From Biomphalaria glabrata (lineage: Eukaryota > Mollusca > Gastropoda > Planorbidae), in assembly GCF_947242115.1 (NCBI RefSeq), contig NC_074716.1:19598090-19662089 (forward strand): a DNA stretch of 64,000 nt, in the 5' to 3' direction. The stretch's first letter is position 1; every line of letters starts with the position of its first letter. Made by a program: the position numbers and the translations under genes. Positions 1 through 11,755 of the stretch are shown here, piece after piece. The notes beneath the pieces were generated by a model. It saw only the letters and a program-made list of their open reading frames with translations, was not told the origin of the DNA and did no database searches.

Positions 1-118
1 ATATGATGCCTGGTGCGGTACCTCATCTTGATGCCCCCCCCCCACCGCCCCTCAAAAACAACTAACTAATAAATAACATTGCAAAACCTTACTTTTTTTT
101 CATAATAATATGTATTCA

Positions 119-1110
119 TTAATCAAATATTGTTATTTCTTTCATGACCGTATCATTATCATAGCCTTGACCCCTGCAGTCCATTATGTCTAAGCCATCC
201 AAACGCAATTTCTCTAGAATCATCTCAGCGATTCTAGCAGCATGCGTGTCCTTTGTGTCGATGAAGTCAACAAAAGACTCACGAACCTGCACCCCGTCAT
301 TCTCCATGACAACATGCCGTAAAATTTGGGAAATTTGATCCAGCTTTGAGATGTCAGATGTACTGTCAAAAATAATAGAGAAATGTTTGGCTTGTTTTAC
401 TTTGTTTTTTAGCGTGATCCCCCAATATTGTAATAAATTCATTTTGTATTTGTAGAGACATGTATGTATTCGGTCTGGAACAAAGCTTAGTTCGAAGCAC
501 ATGCTCCCTCAAGAGTGGATCGTACTATGATAGTAATTTTACTAACTCTTCAGGTTTTCGTCTCTTGTATAATCAAATCTTGGACCTTGTTGTTCCCTAC
601 TCCCAGGCAAACTTCAAGTTCCCTCCAAGTAAGCGACGTCTGAATGTGAGCTCTGCTGGTCTCATGTTTTTCTTTTTTTTGGGATAACCTCCACCAGTCA
701 TTGAATCCATCTTTGGATTTAAATGAAGATTTGGTAATTGATCTTGTTGAGAAGAGTGTGCAGGGGAAGCAAAATAAGGATTCTTTTTTTTTTTTGGCGA
801 ATAACACATCCACTTTCTAAGAACTTTCTCGCCGTTTGACATTTGCCGGAAAAACCAAGCCTTTGAAAGCTTTCTAGCCTTTCCTTTTGCTGATTCTTGA
901 TGTCTATACGCCTCTCTGAATTGACTGTCCATACGCTGAACTGTTTCAGATCCTTGAGTGAGAAGGTGTATGCGAATATTATCTGTGATGACATCAGGCC
1001 AATCTCTAATGTCGTTCAGTCTAGAGTTTATTATCCTGCTTTCTGTATTGTTTACACTGTCTGATGGTTCAACTTCTTCAGTATGAATTTTTGAGGACAT
1101 GTTTGTGTGC
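119..1110 (-). mobile_element. hAT-type (ZMYM1-like) transposase relic with TTF zinc finger
   Basis: Minus-strand reading gives, in order, an N-terminal segment with NDIRDWPDVI (about 1100-980), a TTF-type zinc-finger region with LFCFPC, then KDGFNDWWRLS and a HETSRAHI-type histidine block (about 800-640), and a DUF4371-like segment with FDSTSDISKLDQIS and GLDIMDCRGQGYDN (502-140). This order is typical of hAT-derived transposases annotated as zinc finger MYM-type 1-like. The reading moves between frames: shifts fall near the T-runs at about 670-680 and 785-800, and the C-terminal hAT dimerisation domain is absent, so the copy is dead and 3' truncated. Weak similarity may extend upstream to about 1330. 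The family call is from motif memory, not a search. Confidence 0.75.
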
Positions 1111-1334
1111 TGTCCTTTAGTCTCTAGAACCTGCGGTATTGAAGTATTTTCTTCTTTTTACGATGTCGGCCTCATCATTTTTTTCTGGATTCAAAGATAA
1201 CAGTCTCATCTTGCTTTGTTGCTGCTTTTAATTTTTCAGTTAATTCATACCCATTAACAGCTCGCCTATAGTCGGTGGACTCTGGCAATGATGTGACTTG
1301 AAATTGTCTCGATGCTTCTTTAGACTTAAGAAAT

Positions 1335-1885
1335 TTAAGAAATGCACCTCACTGCGGTCAAAGAAACTGCTTTATGCGGATGACATTGTCCTCTGGTCAA
1401 CCGGCAAGAAAGCCGACCAAATACAGGCGGCATTACAAGCAGACCTCCAAACCATCTCCTCGTATTGCGACAAATGACAGATTCAGATAAACGTTGCCAA
1501 AACGACCTGGTTGAACCGCATAAAATGCGATCGTTCCTCCACATTGCGGCCAATTTGTCAAAATCAGCTGGGCTCTCCACTGACAGATTCCCAATTAGAA
1601 TAATTAGTACTTGCCCTCCGTGGAGGAGAAGTCGGCCCCACAAATAAGCATGTCCCTTATAGGGCAAGAGGGAGCCACCAAGAGGCGATTAACACCTGCC
1701 ATACTCCAAAACTTGGGATCAGCTACATTAAAGTCCTACCCATCAGATGCCATTTTCTGTTAGACCGATGGGTCAGTAATAAGGGACCCCGATAGATCTG
1801 GGTATGGGGCCCTTAAAGTCTACCCAGACCGGACAGAACCAGAGATGCCGATTTCTCCGTCTGAGCTGAAAGGGTTTTGAGGCGC
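1335..1885 (+). mobile_element. LINE relic: reverse transcriptase end plus start of RNase H
   Basis: Plus-strand translation from about 1365 gives LLYADDIVLWSTGKKADQIQ, which carries the reverse-transcriptase catalytic YADD box, followed by SSYCDK and QIQINVAKTTW. A TGA replaces the expected Trp codon between these two pieces. Near 1765-1860 a TDGS box followed by SGYGALKVYPDRTEPEMP looks like the start of a LINE RNase H domain. The copy is 5' and 3' truncated and interrupted. The minus-strand reading frame over 1335-1667 is its shadow. Confidence 0.7.
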
Positions 1886-2512
1886 CAGCCAGACTAGTCA
1901 GTCTTGAGCATTGTTCATCATTTTGTTTACGTTACAGTATTACAATTAATTAGTTAGTTTAAAAAAAACTCGTAGAAAACAAAGGTTAGCTTATTTAACA
2001 ATATTGACATTACAATAGAATTATTTCCAAAATTAAACTATAACGAATCATAAAGAAATGAAGAAAACTAAGACAATTGTTTAGAGCTAGAGTTTAGAAA
2101 TATATTTGTAAACTCAATATCTAGATTAAACCAATGGACTAAACAATGAAGTAAAAAAAGGTTGGCCTATCTTCTTCTTCTTCTTTATATTACAGAGCAT
2201 TGATCAGTGCAGTAACATGTACCGTGTGTCCGAAATAAATCTAGTAAATTAGATTCAAACTGTTCTATAGCTTACATTGTATGGAAGAAATAATCAAGGA
2301 GATGAAACAGAATAGCGACATGACTAGTTTATAAATCGTTAGTTCATGTTTAAAATACAGTAGTTTATGTTTGCTCGTGTCCATACAATTAGTCGTTTTT
2401 ACCGAAACGCTCAGAAAAATAGGAAATTAATACACGCTGGGGGAATTTTGGTGCCCCTCTCCACTTGGTGCCCTGTGCGGCCCGCACCACCCGCACATTG
2501 GTAGCTACGCCA

Positions 2513-2514
<2 letters not shown>

Positions 2515-2585
<71 letters not shown>
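2515..2585. repeat. (TA)n microsatellite
   Basis: About 35 uninterrupted TA units. It directly follows the phrase GTAGCTACGCCACTG, which also ends other dispersed repeats here (compare 8548), so it probably marks the tail of a repeat element. Reading frames through it are artefacts. Confidence 0.95.
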
Positions 2586-2589
<4 letters not shown>

Positions 2590-3419
2590 CAATCTATCAA
2601 GTTCCGCAAGGTTGTCATTGCACACCACTACCTATAAAATGCTTCCTAATGGCATGCGTCTCAACGAGCCTCTGACAACCAGTCCAACTCCTGGCCTTCA
2701 CGTGTGGCTCAGATATTGAGTCCGACGGAACTGTTTGCACTAACAGGAGAAGGGGCAAAGGCGAATAACAGGCGCCATAACTAGTAAGCTTCGGGCAGAA
2801 GGGGCTCGTTAGCCATTGCTGGCTACCTAGGAGAAGGAAAACTCTGAATTCAAACCACTGTTGCCTTGCAGCTTTACCCAATCATTGTCAAGGCTTCGGG
2901 AGTCAACCCTGAGGAACAATCAGGAGCTGGCGACCATAAGGCAGTTTGAGCATCCAGTGCTACACACAGTAGCGGCCATAGGGGGTGGCTAGTGGGGCAA
3001 CCGCCCCAGGCTCTGCGCCTGAAGGGGGCCCCGCGCTCGGAAATTTTATTGTCACCAACTTTGAAAACCGAATATGTTGTCATTAACTAGGACTTGTTAT
3101 TCAATATTTTCCCAGTATCTTTATGATACCAATTACCATTTAAGCTCTTAACATGACATTTTTGGTTTCAAAATATCATTCAGTTTCGGTAAAGACAGCA
3201 TCTTATGATCTGTCAATGTTAAGAGGCTATCATCGTTTAACAGTTCACAATAACAACACAAAGGTGGCAGCAACCAATCCAAATATTTCGTATTTAAACA
3301 TCGACATCCAAACGTATTTTAGTAGGAAACTGCGTAGTGGTTTGAACTACTCTTTGAATGATGAACATTTTAGATGAAAGAGTCATTTCTAACAATTTCT
3401 AGTAAATCACCAAATTCCA
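2586..3419. other. No gene seen; dispersed-repeat-like sequence
   Basis: GC-richer stretches at 2620-3060, including a run with GGGGCCCCGCGCTCGG near 3027, look like degraded repeats. The short reading frames on both strands have no recognisable domain or splice structure. Confidence 0.4.
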
Positions 3420-3854
3420 AGAACACAGTTAAGGAAGATTTTGATTTTAAAACCCCCTCCAAAATTTACAATAAACCCCCTCTTCAATATAAAAATAGGC
3501 AAATTACAAAATTCTATTAGCGTAGCCAAATGGGTTTTGAGTTTACCCCTAGTTTGAAGCTAAAAAAATACCTCTTCAATATAAAAAAAAAGCAAATTAC
3601 GGACTCAAAATGTTATGAGCTTAGCTAAATGGGTTTTGACTAAGTTTTGAGTTTAAACTTCCCTTCAGCGGGGTGTAAAGGTAAAAAATACCTCTTTAAT
3701 AATAAAAATAAAGCAAATTATACACTCAAAATGTTATGAGTGTAGTCAAAGGGGTTTTGAGTTTGAACCCCCCTTTCGGAGGGGTTTGATGCTAAAAAAT
3801 ACCTTTCAATATAAAAAAAAAGCAAATTACACACTAAAATTATTTGAGCGTAGC
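3420..3854. repeat. Degenerate tandem repeat, unit about 110-120 bp (left part)
   Basis: Several diverged units share AGCGTAGCCAAATGGG, GGTTTTGAGTTTAAAC, AAAATACCTCTTCAATAT and AAGCAAATTAC in the same order. The same motifs continue at 7463-7800, so the array was split by the LINE nest at 3855-7462. Confidence 0.8.
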
Positions 3855-6800
3855 GTAGGAAAAACAACCAAAAAAAGCAAAGGACTCTGATCCAACTTAC
3901 TGACGAACTAGCCCTAAAACACCACCTACCCAATAACAGAGAAAAAATTACCAGGTTTTAAAACATTACTCCCGGACTAAACTACAAACAACCAACCATC
4001 AAAACACATTTACTAAATAACACCTTAACAAAAGAATCAAATCCACTGCAATGCAGTTTTTTGGATTATGGGTGATTTCAACCTACCTGATATAAATTGG
4101 AAAACACTAACCATAGATAAACACCAAAACCTTAAGGACATAAATGAGCTTTTCATAGAAACTTTACACAACCTAAGTTTAGATCAAATCATTAAAAAGC
4201 CAACTAGATTAAACAACACATTAGATCTCTTCTTAACCAACAGACCTGGATTAGTAGTTGATTATGATATTATCCCTGGTCTATCAGACCATGAGATCAT
4301 AAAAATACACAGTCAGATAAAAGCAGTAGCCAATACAAAACCCAAAAGAAAAATCTTACTCTGGAATAAATGTAACCTAACACAACTACACCAAGCTGCA
4401 TTAAACTTTCAACAAACATTCTTATTAGAAAAAGACATTAACCAACCAGTCGATGACCTCTGGAATTTCATTAAAAACCATCTTAAAAGCATTATAGAAA
4501 ATCAAATACCAACTAAATACACATCAAACAAAATAAATAAATGCTGGTTTAATAATAGAATAAAGAAGCTTTGTAAACAGAAGGAAAACCTATATAGAAA
4601 ATTTAAAGAAACTAATGCAGAAAGAGTTTACAAAAAGTATATAAAAATTAAACACTTAACCCAAAAAGTAAGCAGACAGCTGCAGAGTGAATACATAAAC
4701 AATGTAATATCTAAAGACAACAACAAAAACCTATGGTCATACATTAAGTCTAAGAAAATGGAAACAACAGGCGTAGCGCCATTAAAAGATGAACATAACA
4801 TAATACATAATGATAATGAAACTAAAGCAAACATTCTAAACAAATACTTTGCAGCAGCATTCTCAGCCCCAGGAGACAAAGACATATTACTAAATTTGAA
4901 CCAAGTAGACAACATAGAAGATATAGTAGTACAAGAAAATGGAATTCAAAAACTATTAGCCAACACCAAACCAAATAAAGCTTCTGGACCTGATGGTATT
5001 CCAGCTAGATTACTCAAAGAACTAAGTAATGAGCTAGACCCAGTGTTCAAAATACTCTTTCAGGCTTCACTTAACCAGGGCAGAGTACCAAAGGACTGGA
5101 AAGAAGCTAATGTCACCCCCCTATTTAAAAAAGGAGAAAAATCTGACCCAGGAAACTACAGACCAGTATCACTTACCAGCATCACATGTAAAATCCTAGA
5201 ACACATAATATGTAGCAACATCATAAACCACTTAGACAAACATAATGTCCTCACACCATACCAACATGGCTTTAGGAAATATAGATCATGTGAAACACAA
5301 CTAATAGGACTAATTGATGATTTTTCAAAAGGTTTAGATAATAGTGAACAAAAAGATGCTATCTTACTAGATTTTTCTAAGGCTTTTGACAAAGTTCACC
5401 ACCATAGTTTGCTTAAAAAATGAAAATATTTCGGCATTAATGGTCCACTGCATCAGTGGATTAAAGACTTTCTGATAGGGAGAGAACAAACTGTAATAAT
5501 AAATGGCTCTAAATCAACACCGATAACAGTAAACTCAGGTGTACCTCAAGGAACAGTCTTGGGTCCACTACTATTTTTAATTTACATAAATGATTTACCA
5601 AATTGCATTACTTCAGGAACAAAAGTCAGATTATTTGCAGACGATTGCATAATATATAGAACAATAAAAACAACACAAGACACAGATATTTTACAAATAG
5701 AATTAGATGAATTACAGAAATGGGAATCAAATTGGAGCATGTCTTTCCACCCAGAAAAATGTCAGTTGTTAAGAGTAACAAAAAAACTAAAACAAATTAA
5801 TTCCACTTATCTTATTCATGGCAAACCAGTAACACAGACTAAAAACGCAAAATACCTAGGTGTTATAATAAATGAAAAACTGTCATGGAATCCACATATT
5901 GATGAAACTACAAAAAAATCAAACAAAGCATTAGGATTTATTAAAAGAAATTTCTATAAATCAAATAAGAACATAAAACTAAAATGTTATTTAACCTTGG
6001 TTAGGCCAATAATAGAATATGCATCCTCTGTTTGGGACCCCTCAACTCAAGAAAACATTAAGAAACTAGAACAGACACAAAATAGAGCAGTGCGATTCAT
6101 AACAAACGAATATTCACATTTGACTAGAGTAACACCTTTAGTAAAATCACTAAATTTAGAAAGCCTTCAGGACAGAAGGCTCAAAAGTAAAGTAGCAATA
6201 CTACATAAAACACTGAACCATAATCTTCAAATACAAAAACAAAATTTAATAAAATACTCTGAAAGACACAAAGATAAAGGCACATTCCTCGTCCCATATG
6301 CTAGGACAAATTTGTACAAATACTCCTTCTTCCCTAGTGCTATTAGAGCATGGAATGGGTTGCCTGAGCTAGCCAGGAAAACCAGTGACTTGGCAGAATT
6401 TAAGTCATTGGTTAATATGCATGACTAAATGCATGACGCGTAGGACGTAATCATCTTCTTTTTTGAAGTAACGTCTGTATTATATAAGATAAGAAGATAA
6501 GATAGCTCAAAGTAGGCACGCTTGAAACAATCGAAATCTATCAAAAAACAGCTATCCATATTTATACAGACGGATCGGCTTTCAAAGCTACCATCAATGC
6601 TGGTCTTGGTGCCTTCCTGGTCTTCCCTAAAAATAAACACTTTTAGATAAGCGCACCCTGTGGTGATTACTGCTCAAACTTCCAAGCCGAAATTGAGGCA
6701 ATTACCATAGCACTCCAGACAGTGGAAAACAAATTATATGAAGGAGTGCAACCACCATCAGATATTGTTGTCTTTACAGACTCCCAATCTACTCTGCAAG

Positions 6801-7462
6801 CACTTAACAGCAGCACCTCAAACAGCCCAAGAGAGTTGACAACACTCATTGTGATAATCCACCAGATGATATCAAAATTAAATATCAATATTACACTACA
6901 GTGGATCCCTGGACACATTGGCATCATGGGAAATGAAAAGGCAGATAAGCTATCAAAGGCAGGTTCATCTATGGAACAACCAGATGGACCTGTTAACTAC
7001 CTCACCCTAAGGTCAATGTTAGTCAACAATCACAAAGAGGAGTGGCTCAACCAATGGGCATCAGGAAACACAGGCAGAGCCATGTACAGAGAAATGACTA
7101 CGCCTAACAAACTGGACAGTATTAACTTCCTCCCCCGCAAAGAACAATCTACAATCTTCCAACTAAGAACAGGACACACACCACTATTAAATTACCACCT
7201 GAACAAAATAAACTCCACACAACTACCCCTTTGCAGACATTGCGCCCACCCCTTTGAAACCGTAAACCATATTCTCTTTGAATGCCCCTCCCTAATCCAC
7301 CTTAGGCAGACCCTACTTCCACTACAGCCCAACATAACCAACACCCTGTACGGCAGTGCTGAACAGCTGAAGAAAACAGCACACTTTTTTTCCTTGGCAC
7401 AGTCTGCAAAAGAGCTCACAGCTCAGCAGCAATAAAGCTGGCTAGAAGAAGAAGAAGAAGAA
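3855..7462 (+). mobile_element. RNase H-bearing LINE (I/Nimb-like), interrupted by a second LINE
   Basis: The outer element is 3855-4048 plus 6504-7462. It is flanked by the 9-bp direct repeat GAGCGTAGC (3846-3854 and 7463-7471), a likely target-site duplication in the surrounding tandem repeat. It ends in CTGGCTAG followed by a (GAA)n tail. The right part encodes RNase H with IYTDGSAFKA (about 6558), FQAEIEAI, FTDSQSTLQAL and GNEKADKLSK, the D-E-D-D set of catalytic acids. This is followed by a C-terminal CRHCAHPFETVNHILFECP zinc-knuckle-like motif. A TAG near 6645 replaces an AAG codon seen in the related copy at 11756-12835. The reverse transcriptase of this element is missing (5' truncated). 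Confidence 0.8.
4049..6503 (+). mobile_element. 5'-truncated CR1/L2-like LINE inserted in the outer LINE
   Basis: Boundaries come from comparing with the uninterrupted sister copy at 11863/11865: left flank AAATCCACTG ends at 4048 and right flank AGCTCAAAGTAGG starts at 6504. The tail is TAAGATAAGAAGATAAGAT. The coding frame starts inside an apurinic-type endonuclease domain (MGDFNLPDINW at 4068, PGLSDHEI near 4280). It continues through a full reverse transcriptase: NKASGPDGIPARLL, PGNYRPVSLTS, HGFRKYRSCETQL, LLDFSKAFDKV, GVPQGTVLGPLLF and FADD near 5632. It ends with a C-terminal domain to 6428. One in-frame TGA at 5421-5423 is the only visible lesion, so the copy is young. No RNase H belongs to this element, as expected for CR1/L2. 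Confidence 0.85.
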
Positions 7463-7800
7463 GAGCGTAGCCAATCCCATTGGGGGTTTTGAGTTTAAAC
7501 CCCTCTCCTACAGATGGCTTTTTTTTAAAGTTTAAAACCCCTCCAGATGGTTTTGAGTTTAAACCCCCCTACATAGCGTTTTAAGGTGGAAAACCTCTAT
7601 CTTCAATATTATTCTAAAGCAAACTACAGTTACTAAATTAATTACCGTAGCTAAATGGGGTTTTGAATTTAAAAAAAAAACAACTCCAGAGAATTTTTAG
7701 TTTAAAACCCCCAACAGATGATTTTGACGATAAAACTTCCCTTTTCGATATAAATCTAAAGCAAACTACAGTCACTTAATTCCAAGAGCGTATTCAAGAG
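7463..7800. repeat. Degenerate tandem repeat, unit about 110-120 bp (right part)
   Basis: Continuation of the 3420-3854 array after the LINE nest, with the same GAGTTTAAACCCC, CTTCAATAT and AAGCAAACTACAG motifs. Units are strongly diverged. Confidence 0.75.
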
Positions 7801-7859
7801 AGGTTACACATTTTTACCAGTGGCAGGGCTCCATTAATAAAGTGCAGTGAATAGTCATT

Positions 7860-8215
7860 TGCCGAAATTGAAAAACACTAAATGTGGCTCAACAAAGATG
7901 GCTAAGACAGATTTTAGGAATCAGTTATAGAGATCGGGTCTAAATCAAGGAAATCCTATGCCGAACTGAGAGTCGACCCATTAGTAAGATTGTGACAGAG
8001 CGTCGCATGAGGTTTGCGGGACATGTTCTCCGACAAAATGAATTATGCATAAGAAGAGTTGCGATGACATCCTAGTACAACACATTCATGGAGGTCCTAA
8101 GAGCAGGTGAGAAGAGGCTTCAGACATTACCAATGACAGATTTTTGTGGAAACAGCTTGACGGCAAATGCGCCGAACGGCGCGGGAGGATCCAAATCAGT
8201 AAGAATAGCACATTA
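7860..8215 (+). mobile_element. LINE reverse-transcriptase C-terminal relic
   Basis: Read across frames, the plus strand gives QILGISYRDRV, IKEILCRTES, KIVTERRMRFAGHVLR and then FLWKQLDGKCAERRGRI. This is the usual C-terminal region of many animal LINE endonuclease/RT proteins. It contains stops and shifts. The piece at 22505-22690 matches its last part. Confidence 0.65.
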
Positions 8216-8279
8216 GATTTTTGAAATAAAATTTTTTAATAGCAGGAAAATGCATGTTATTAGCTTTCAATACCAGAAA

Positions 8280-8940
8280 TAGTACTTGGAGACGCGGCTT
8301 CGCCGCGCACTGGAGGAGCTCCTGGTGCTCCCCCAGACCCCCTTACTGTCAATAGCGGGGAATCTACAATTTTCCCACTAACTCCAGGAAGAACCTATTC
8401 TATGGTACAATAAACGTCTTCCGAAAGAATGAAGGGTCAAAATGTAATCAAGATTATGTACACACACACACACATATGAAAAAAAAATGGGGGGGGGGAG
8501 GGGAAATTCCCCCCCTACCCCCCCCACCCCAAAAAAATCCTGGCTACGCCCATGGTAGGTGTTATATCGGAGTTTCCGTCTCCTAGACTGGCTGCCGACC
8601 AAATCTATAGAGTCCAGTCTGCCCAATGTTTAAAAAAATGGTAAATAGCTATCTCCCTTACAAAAAAGCCTCCCGTGTTTGTTACTATTAATAGTTGTAA
8701 AAATGGTGTATTTTTATGAAAAAACTGCTTGCATAATTGATTTTAAAAATTAGATTTTTTGCTTTTAGAAAAGAAAAAAAGTAGCCGTTGCATCAGAACT
8801 TTGAATGGTCTAAAATATTATGATGTCGGATTTTCACTATCTTTTCTAGTTTACGAGATCTAAACGGGACGGACGGACAGACATTCCACACAAAAACTAA
8901 TTGCGTCTTTTCCCCTTTCGGGGCCGCTAAAAAAAACGCG
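8280..8940. repeat. Dispersed repeats, no gene
   Basis: 8285-8350 holds CGGCTTCGCCGCGCACTGG followed by GC-rich sequence. 8461-8550 holds (CA)n, G- and C-runs and CCTGGCTACGCCCATGG. 8865-8935 holds GACGGACGGACAGAC and CTTTTCCCCTTTCGGGGCCGC, phrases I associate with abundant gastropod repeats. The exact family is not known to me. Confidence 0.5.
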
Positions 8941-9363
8941 GGAGTATTTTTTTTCTAATTAATTTTTTTGAAAACCCGTGGTATAGCTCTTTCGCCAAAG
9001 TCAGGTCCGCGAAAGTGTATGGACCACTGTAGCTCTTATAGCACACTTTGTTCTTATAGAACGTCCAATTGGCTTCAATTTGCAGAATGAGAGAGTAGAC
9101 ATAATATTAGTAATGTGCGAGTGTTTTCCATTTTATTAGCATTTGTTAATGCAGAACAGTTATAATACAGTATATAATGTACCTGGTACTTACGTAATGT
9201 AACTACATAATGTTCAATGTTTTGTAGCAAAAATAAGGCCTACAGCTTTGAGGCGGACATACCACTAGCGGATCCAGAACTTTGGAGGGGGGGGGTGATT
9301 TTTTTCCAAACCCTAACCATAACGCTTAGTAAACCCTAACCGAATGTATAAACGTGCGTACAG

Positions 9364-9368
<5 letters not shown>

Positions 9369-9453
<85 letters not shown>
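9369..9453. repeat. (AT)n microsatellite with adjacent (GT)n, (GA)n and homopolymer runs
   Basis: About 42 AT units, then TGTGTG, GAGAGA, and C and A runs up to about 9575. All reading frames over this stretch are low-complexity artefacts. Confidence 0.95.
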
Positions 9454-9456
<3 letters not shown>

Positions 9457-9624
9457 TGTATGTGTGTATATATGTGTGTGTGTGAGAGAGAGAGAAAAAA
9501 AAAGCAGTGTTTCTCAACCTTCGGCGAACCCCCCCCCTCCCCCCCCCCCCAAAAAAAAAAAAAAAAAAAAAAAAAACAGTAATGTTGAGCCCTTTCACTT
9601 GATAGCTTGGGGGTCTGGTGGAGC

Positions 9625-9830
9625 TCTGCAAGCTTTCTCAGTGGGGTTCGGGATGCCCCGACGCCAAAAGCGTTTTCTTGCATTTTTCACTGCAGACACG
9701 CATTCTCCTATTTACAGATAATTATTCATCAGTGGAGTTCGGGCGAAGCGAGTTTTCTTGCATTTTTCACTGAAGAAATGTATTCTCCAAACATCTACAG
9801 CTCATTATTCATCCTATTAAAAATGACTTT
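9625..9830. repeat. Imperfect tandem duplication of about 95-105 bp
   Basis: Two diverged copies share CAGTGG(G/A)GTTCGGG, AGTTTTCTTGCATTTTTCACTG, ATTCTCC and CATTATTCATC-like ends (about 9638-9731 and 9732-9830). It is probably part of a dispersed repeat. Confidence 0.6.
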
Positions 9831-10609
9831 TCAATAATGTTTTGCTTTAAAAAAAAATTCTAATATGAATTTATAGGCCTTTACTACATTGCAAATAAAA
9901 CGATTTGAAGATACTCTAAATATTTATATTAAGGCTTTAAGGATCGCCTCCGAAAAAAAAATATTCGAAAAATAATATTTTTAAAAAAGCTCATTTGTAA
10001 GTGATACATTTTGTTCAATAGGCTGTTTATAACTTTGTTTTGTCAGAACTATATAATTCAAAGCTCTAACAAAAAATTTCGAAAGTGGGAGGAGAAATTA
10101 AGTGGACCAATTAGATTCTACTCTAAATTTTTGGTATTTTTAGGATTCATGCATAAATTTTGAGCTATAGTTCCAAATTTATTTAACTAGAAAAATAGCA
10201 GATTGAGTAAAGGTTGGAAAAGGGCGACAAGGAAAACAATATTTGGGTTCAGAACTCATCTCAATCGTTACTCTTATACTGAAAAATTCCGCATGACTTC
10301 TAAATTTTCCAAATCAAAGTCTTTCTTAAACAAATTATGATAAATTCATGGGAAATTACAAAAACTCTGTCGCCATATTTGACTATTCTGTTTTAAACAT
10401 CATGTTTTCGTCTGGAAAGGGTAGGGGTGGTAGAGTGAAAACGATTAATCCTCGCTCCTTTTTATAATTTCTGATAATGACTGCATTTGACAATAAAGAA
10501 TAGGGGTGGAGCGACTCGATATAAGAATTTAATTTTTAGCATATATAAATTATATTAGTGACAGATTTTTTTTTTGATTTATAATTTCTTAATTATAATA
10601 CAAATAGAA

Positions 10610-11450
10610 AAAGCATTGGTTTGTCCGATGGGCAGAAGGTGATTGCATGTATCGCCCCTCCCACCTGGTAGAACCCTTTTTCATTTTATATTTACTAATG
10701 ATAAAATTTGATATTAGAGTGTGGTGCGACATAATATACAAATGGGTTCATATATCAAAACGTAGCTTATATTATATAGATATTCAACTAATTTTGTTCA
10801 CAAACTATGATTTCTCCCCAAAAATAGGACCGCCCCCCCCCCCACTCAGAGGGCTAGTGTGGGGAGGGCAGTAGATGCAATTCCCCCCTTTTACCCCACC
10901 GAATCGGCCAAGATACAAGAAGGGGAGCAACATAAAATAAAAATTATATTTTCATTCGACTAATTTTGCTCACAAACTATGAAGTCCCCATAAAAGTATG
11001 ACCGCCCCCCCCCATTCAAATGGTTTAGGTCGGAAGGGCAGTAGAGGTATTCGCCCCCTTCCCCCAATCGGCCCAACAAGGGAACGCCATAATATAAAGA
11101 TCGATTAAAACACCAATAAAAAGTTTTAATTATATACATTTTATTGATTCTGTTAGCTAGCTGTGATTTATACAGATAAATTGGACCGCCCACCCACTCA
11201 AACGTTTATGTTATGGGGGGGGGCGGGATTGATGCCCTTGCCCCTTCCCGACCCATACAAATCGGCCAACATACTAGAGGGGGGGCGAAATAATCTAAAA
11301 ATAGTTTGAAATATAAATGATAAGTATATATTATTAACATAAGCAATATATTCGTATACAAATTGTGTGAATTCTATACTAAAATTCGTTTCCCCTTTCG
11401 GGGGGGGGGGTCGGCCAAAGGAAGGGGGAAGGCTATCCTGGATCCGCCAA
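10610..11450. repeat. Degenerate tandem array, unit about 165-180 bp
   Basis: Four to five copies, each with ACAAACTATGA, GGACCGCCCCCCC, a GGGCAGTAGA-type block, CCCC runs, AATCGGCCAA and an AT-rich half containing TTTTGTTCACAAA. The G- and C-runs vary greatly in length. There is no coding potential beyond low complexity. Confidence 0.75.
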
Positions 11451-11755
11451 TGCTACAAGCTATCACATTCACCAGTTCCAAAAAAGCATCACGATGGGTG
11501 TACATCCTTAGGCCTATATACTCTATATATGTATATATTCTCTTTCTGAGATAGTGCAATCCAGACCTCCTTCAAAAAGCAGGGAAGGGAAGTGCGCACT
11601 ATTTTTCACATTCAACGAAATGCAAGAGGAAAAGGCAGTGGGGTTATTTTACCCTTGGTCATTTCCAAGATCCCGATACCCACAGGGGAAAATGTCGCCA
11701 CAAAGTGTGGGTTTGGAGTCAATTACTTCTCCTTGATTGGTTGCATCTAACCAAC

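Noticed and set aside
1335-1667. 110-codon minus-strand open frame
   Set aside because: Antisense shadow of the LINE reverse-transcriptase relic on the plus strand, which has the YADD box.
2389-2719. Open frames through the (TA)n tract (also at 9326-9683)
   Set aside because: Tyr/Ile dipeptide runs from microsatellite sequence, on both strands.
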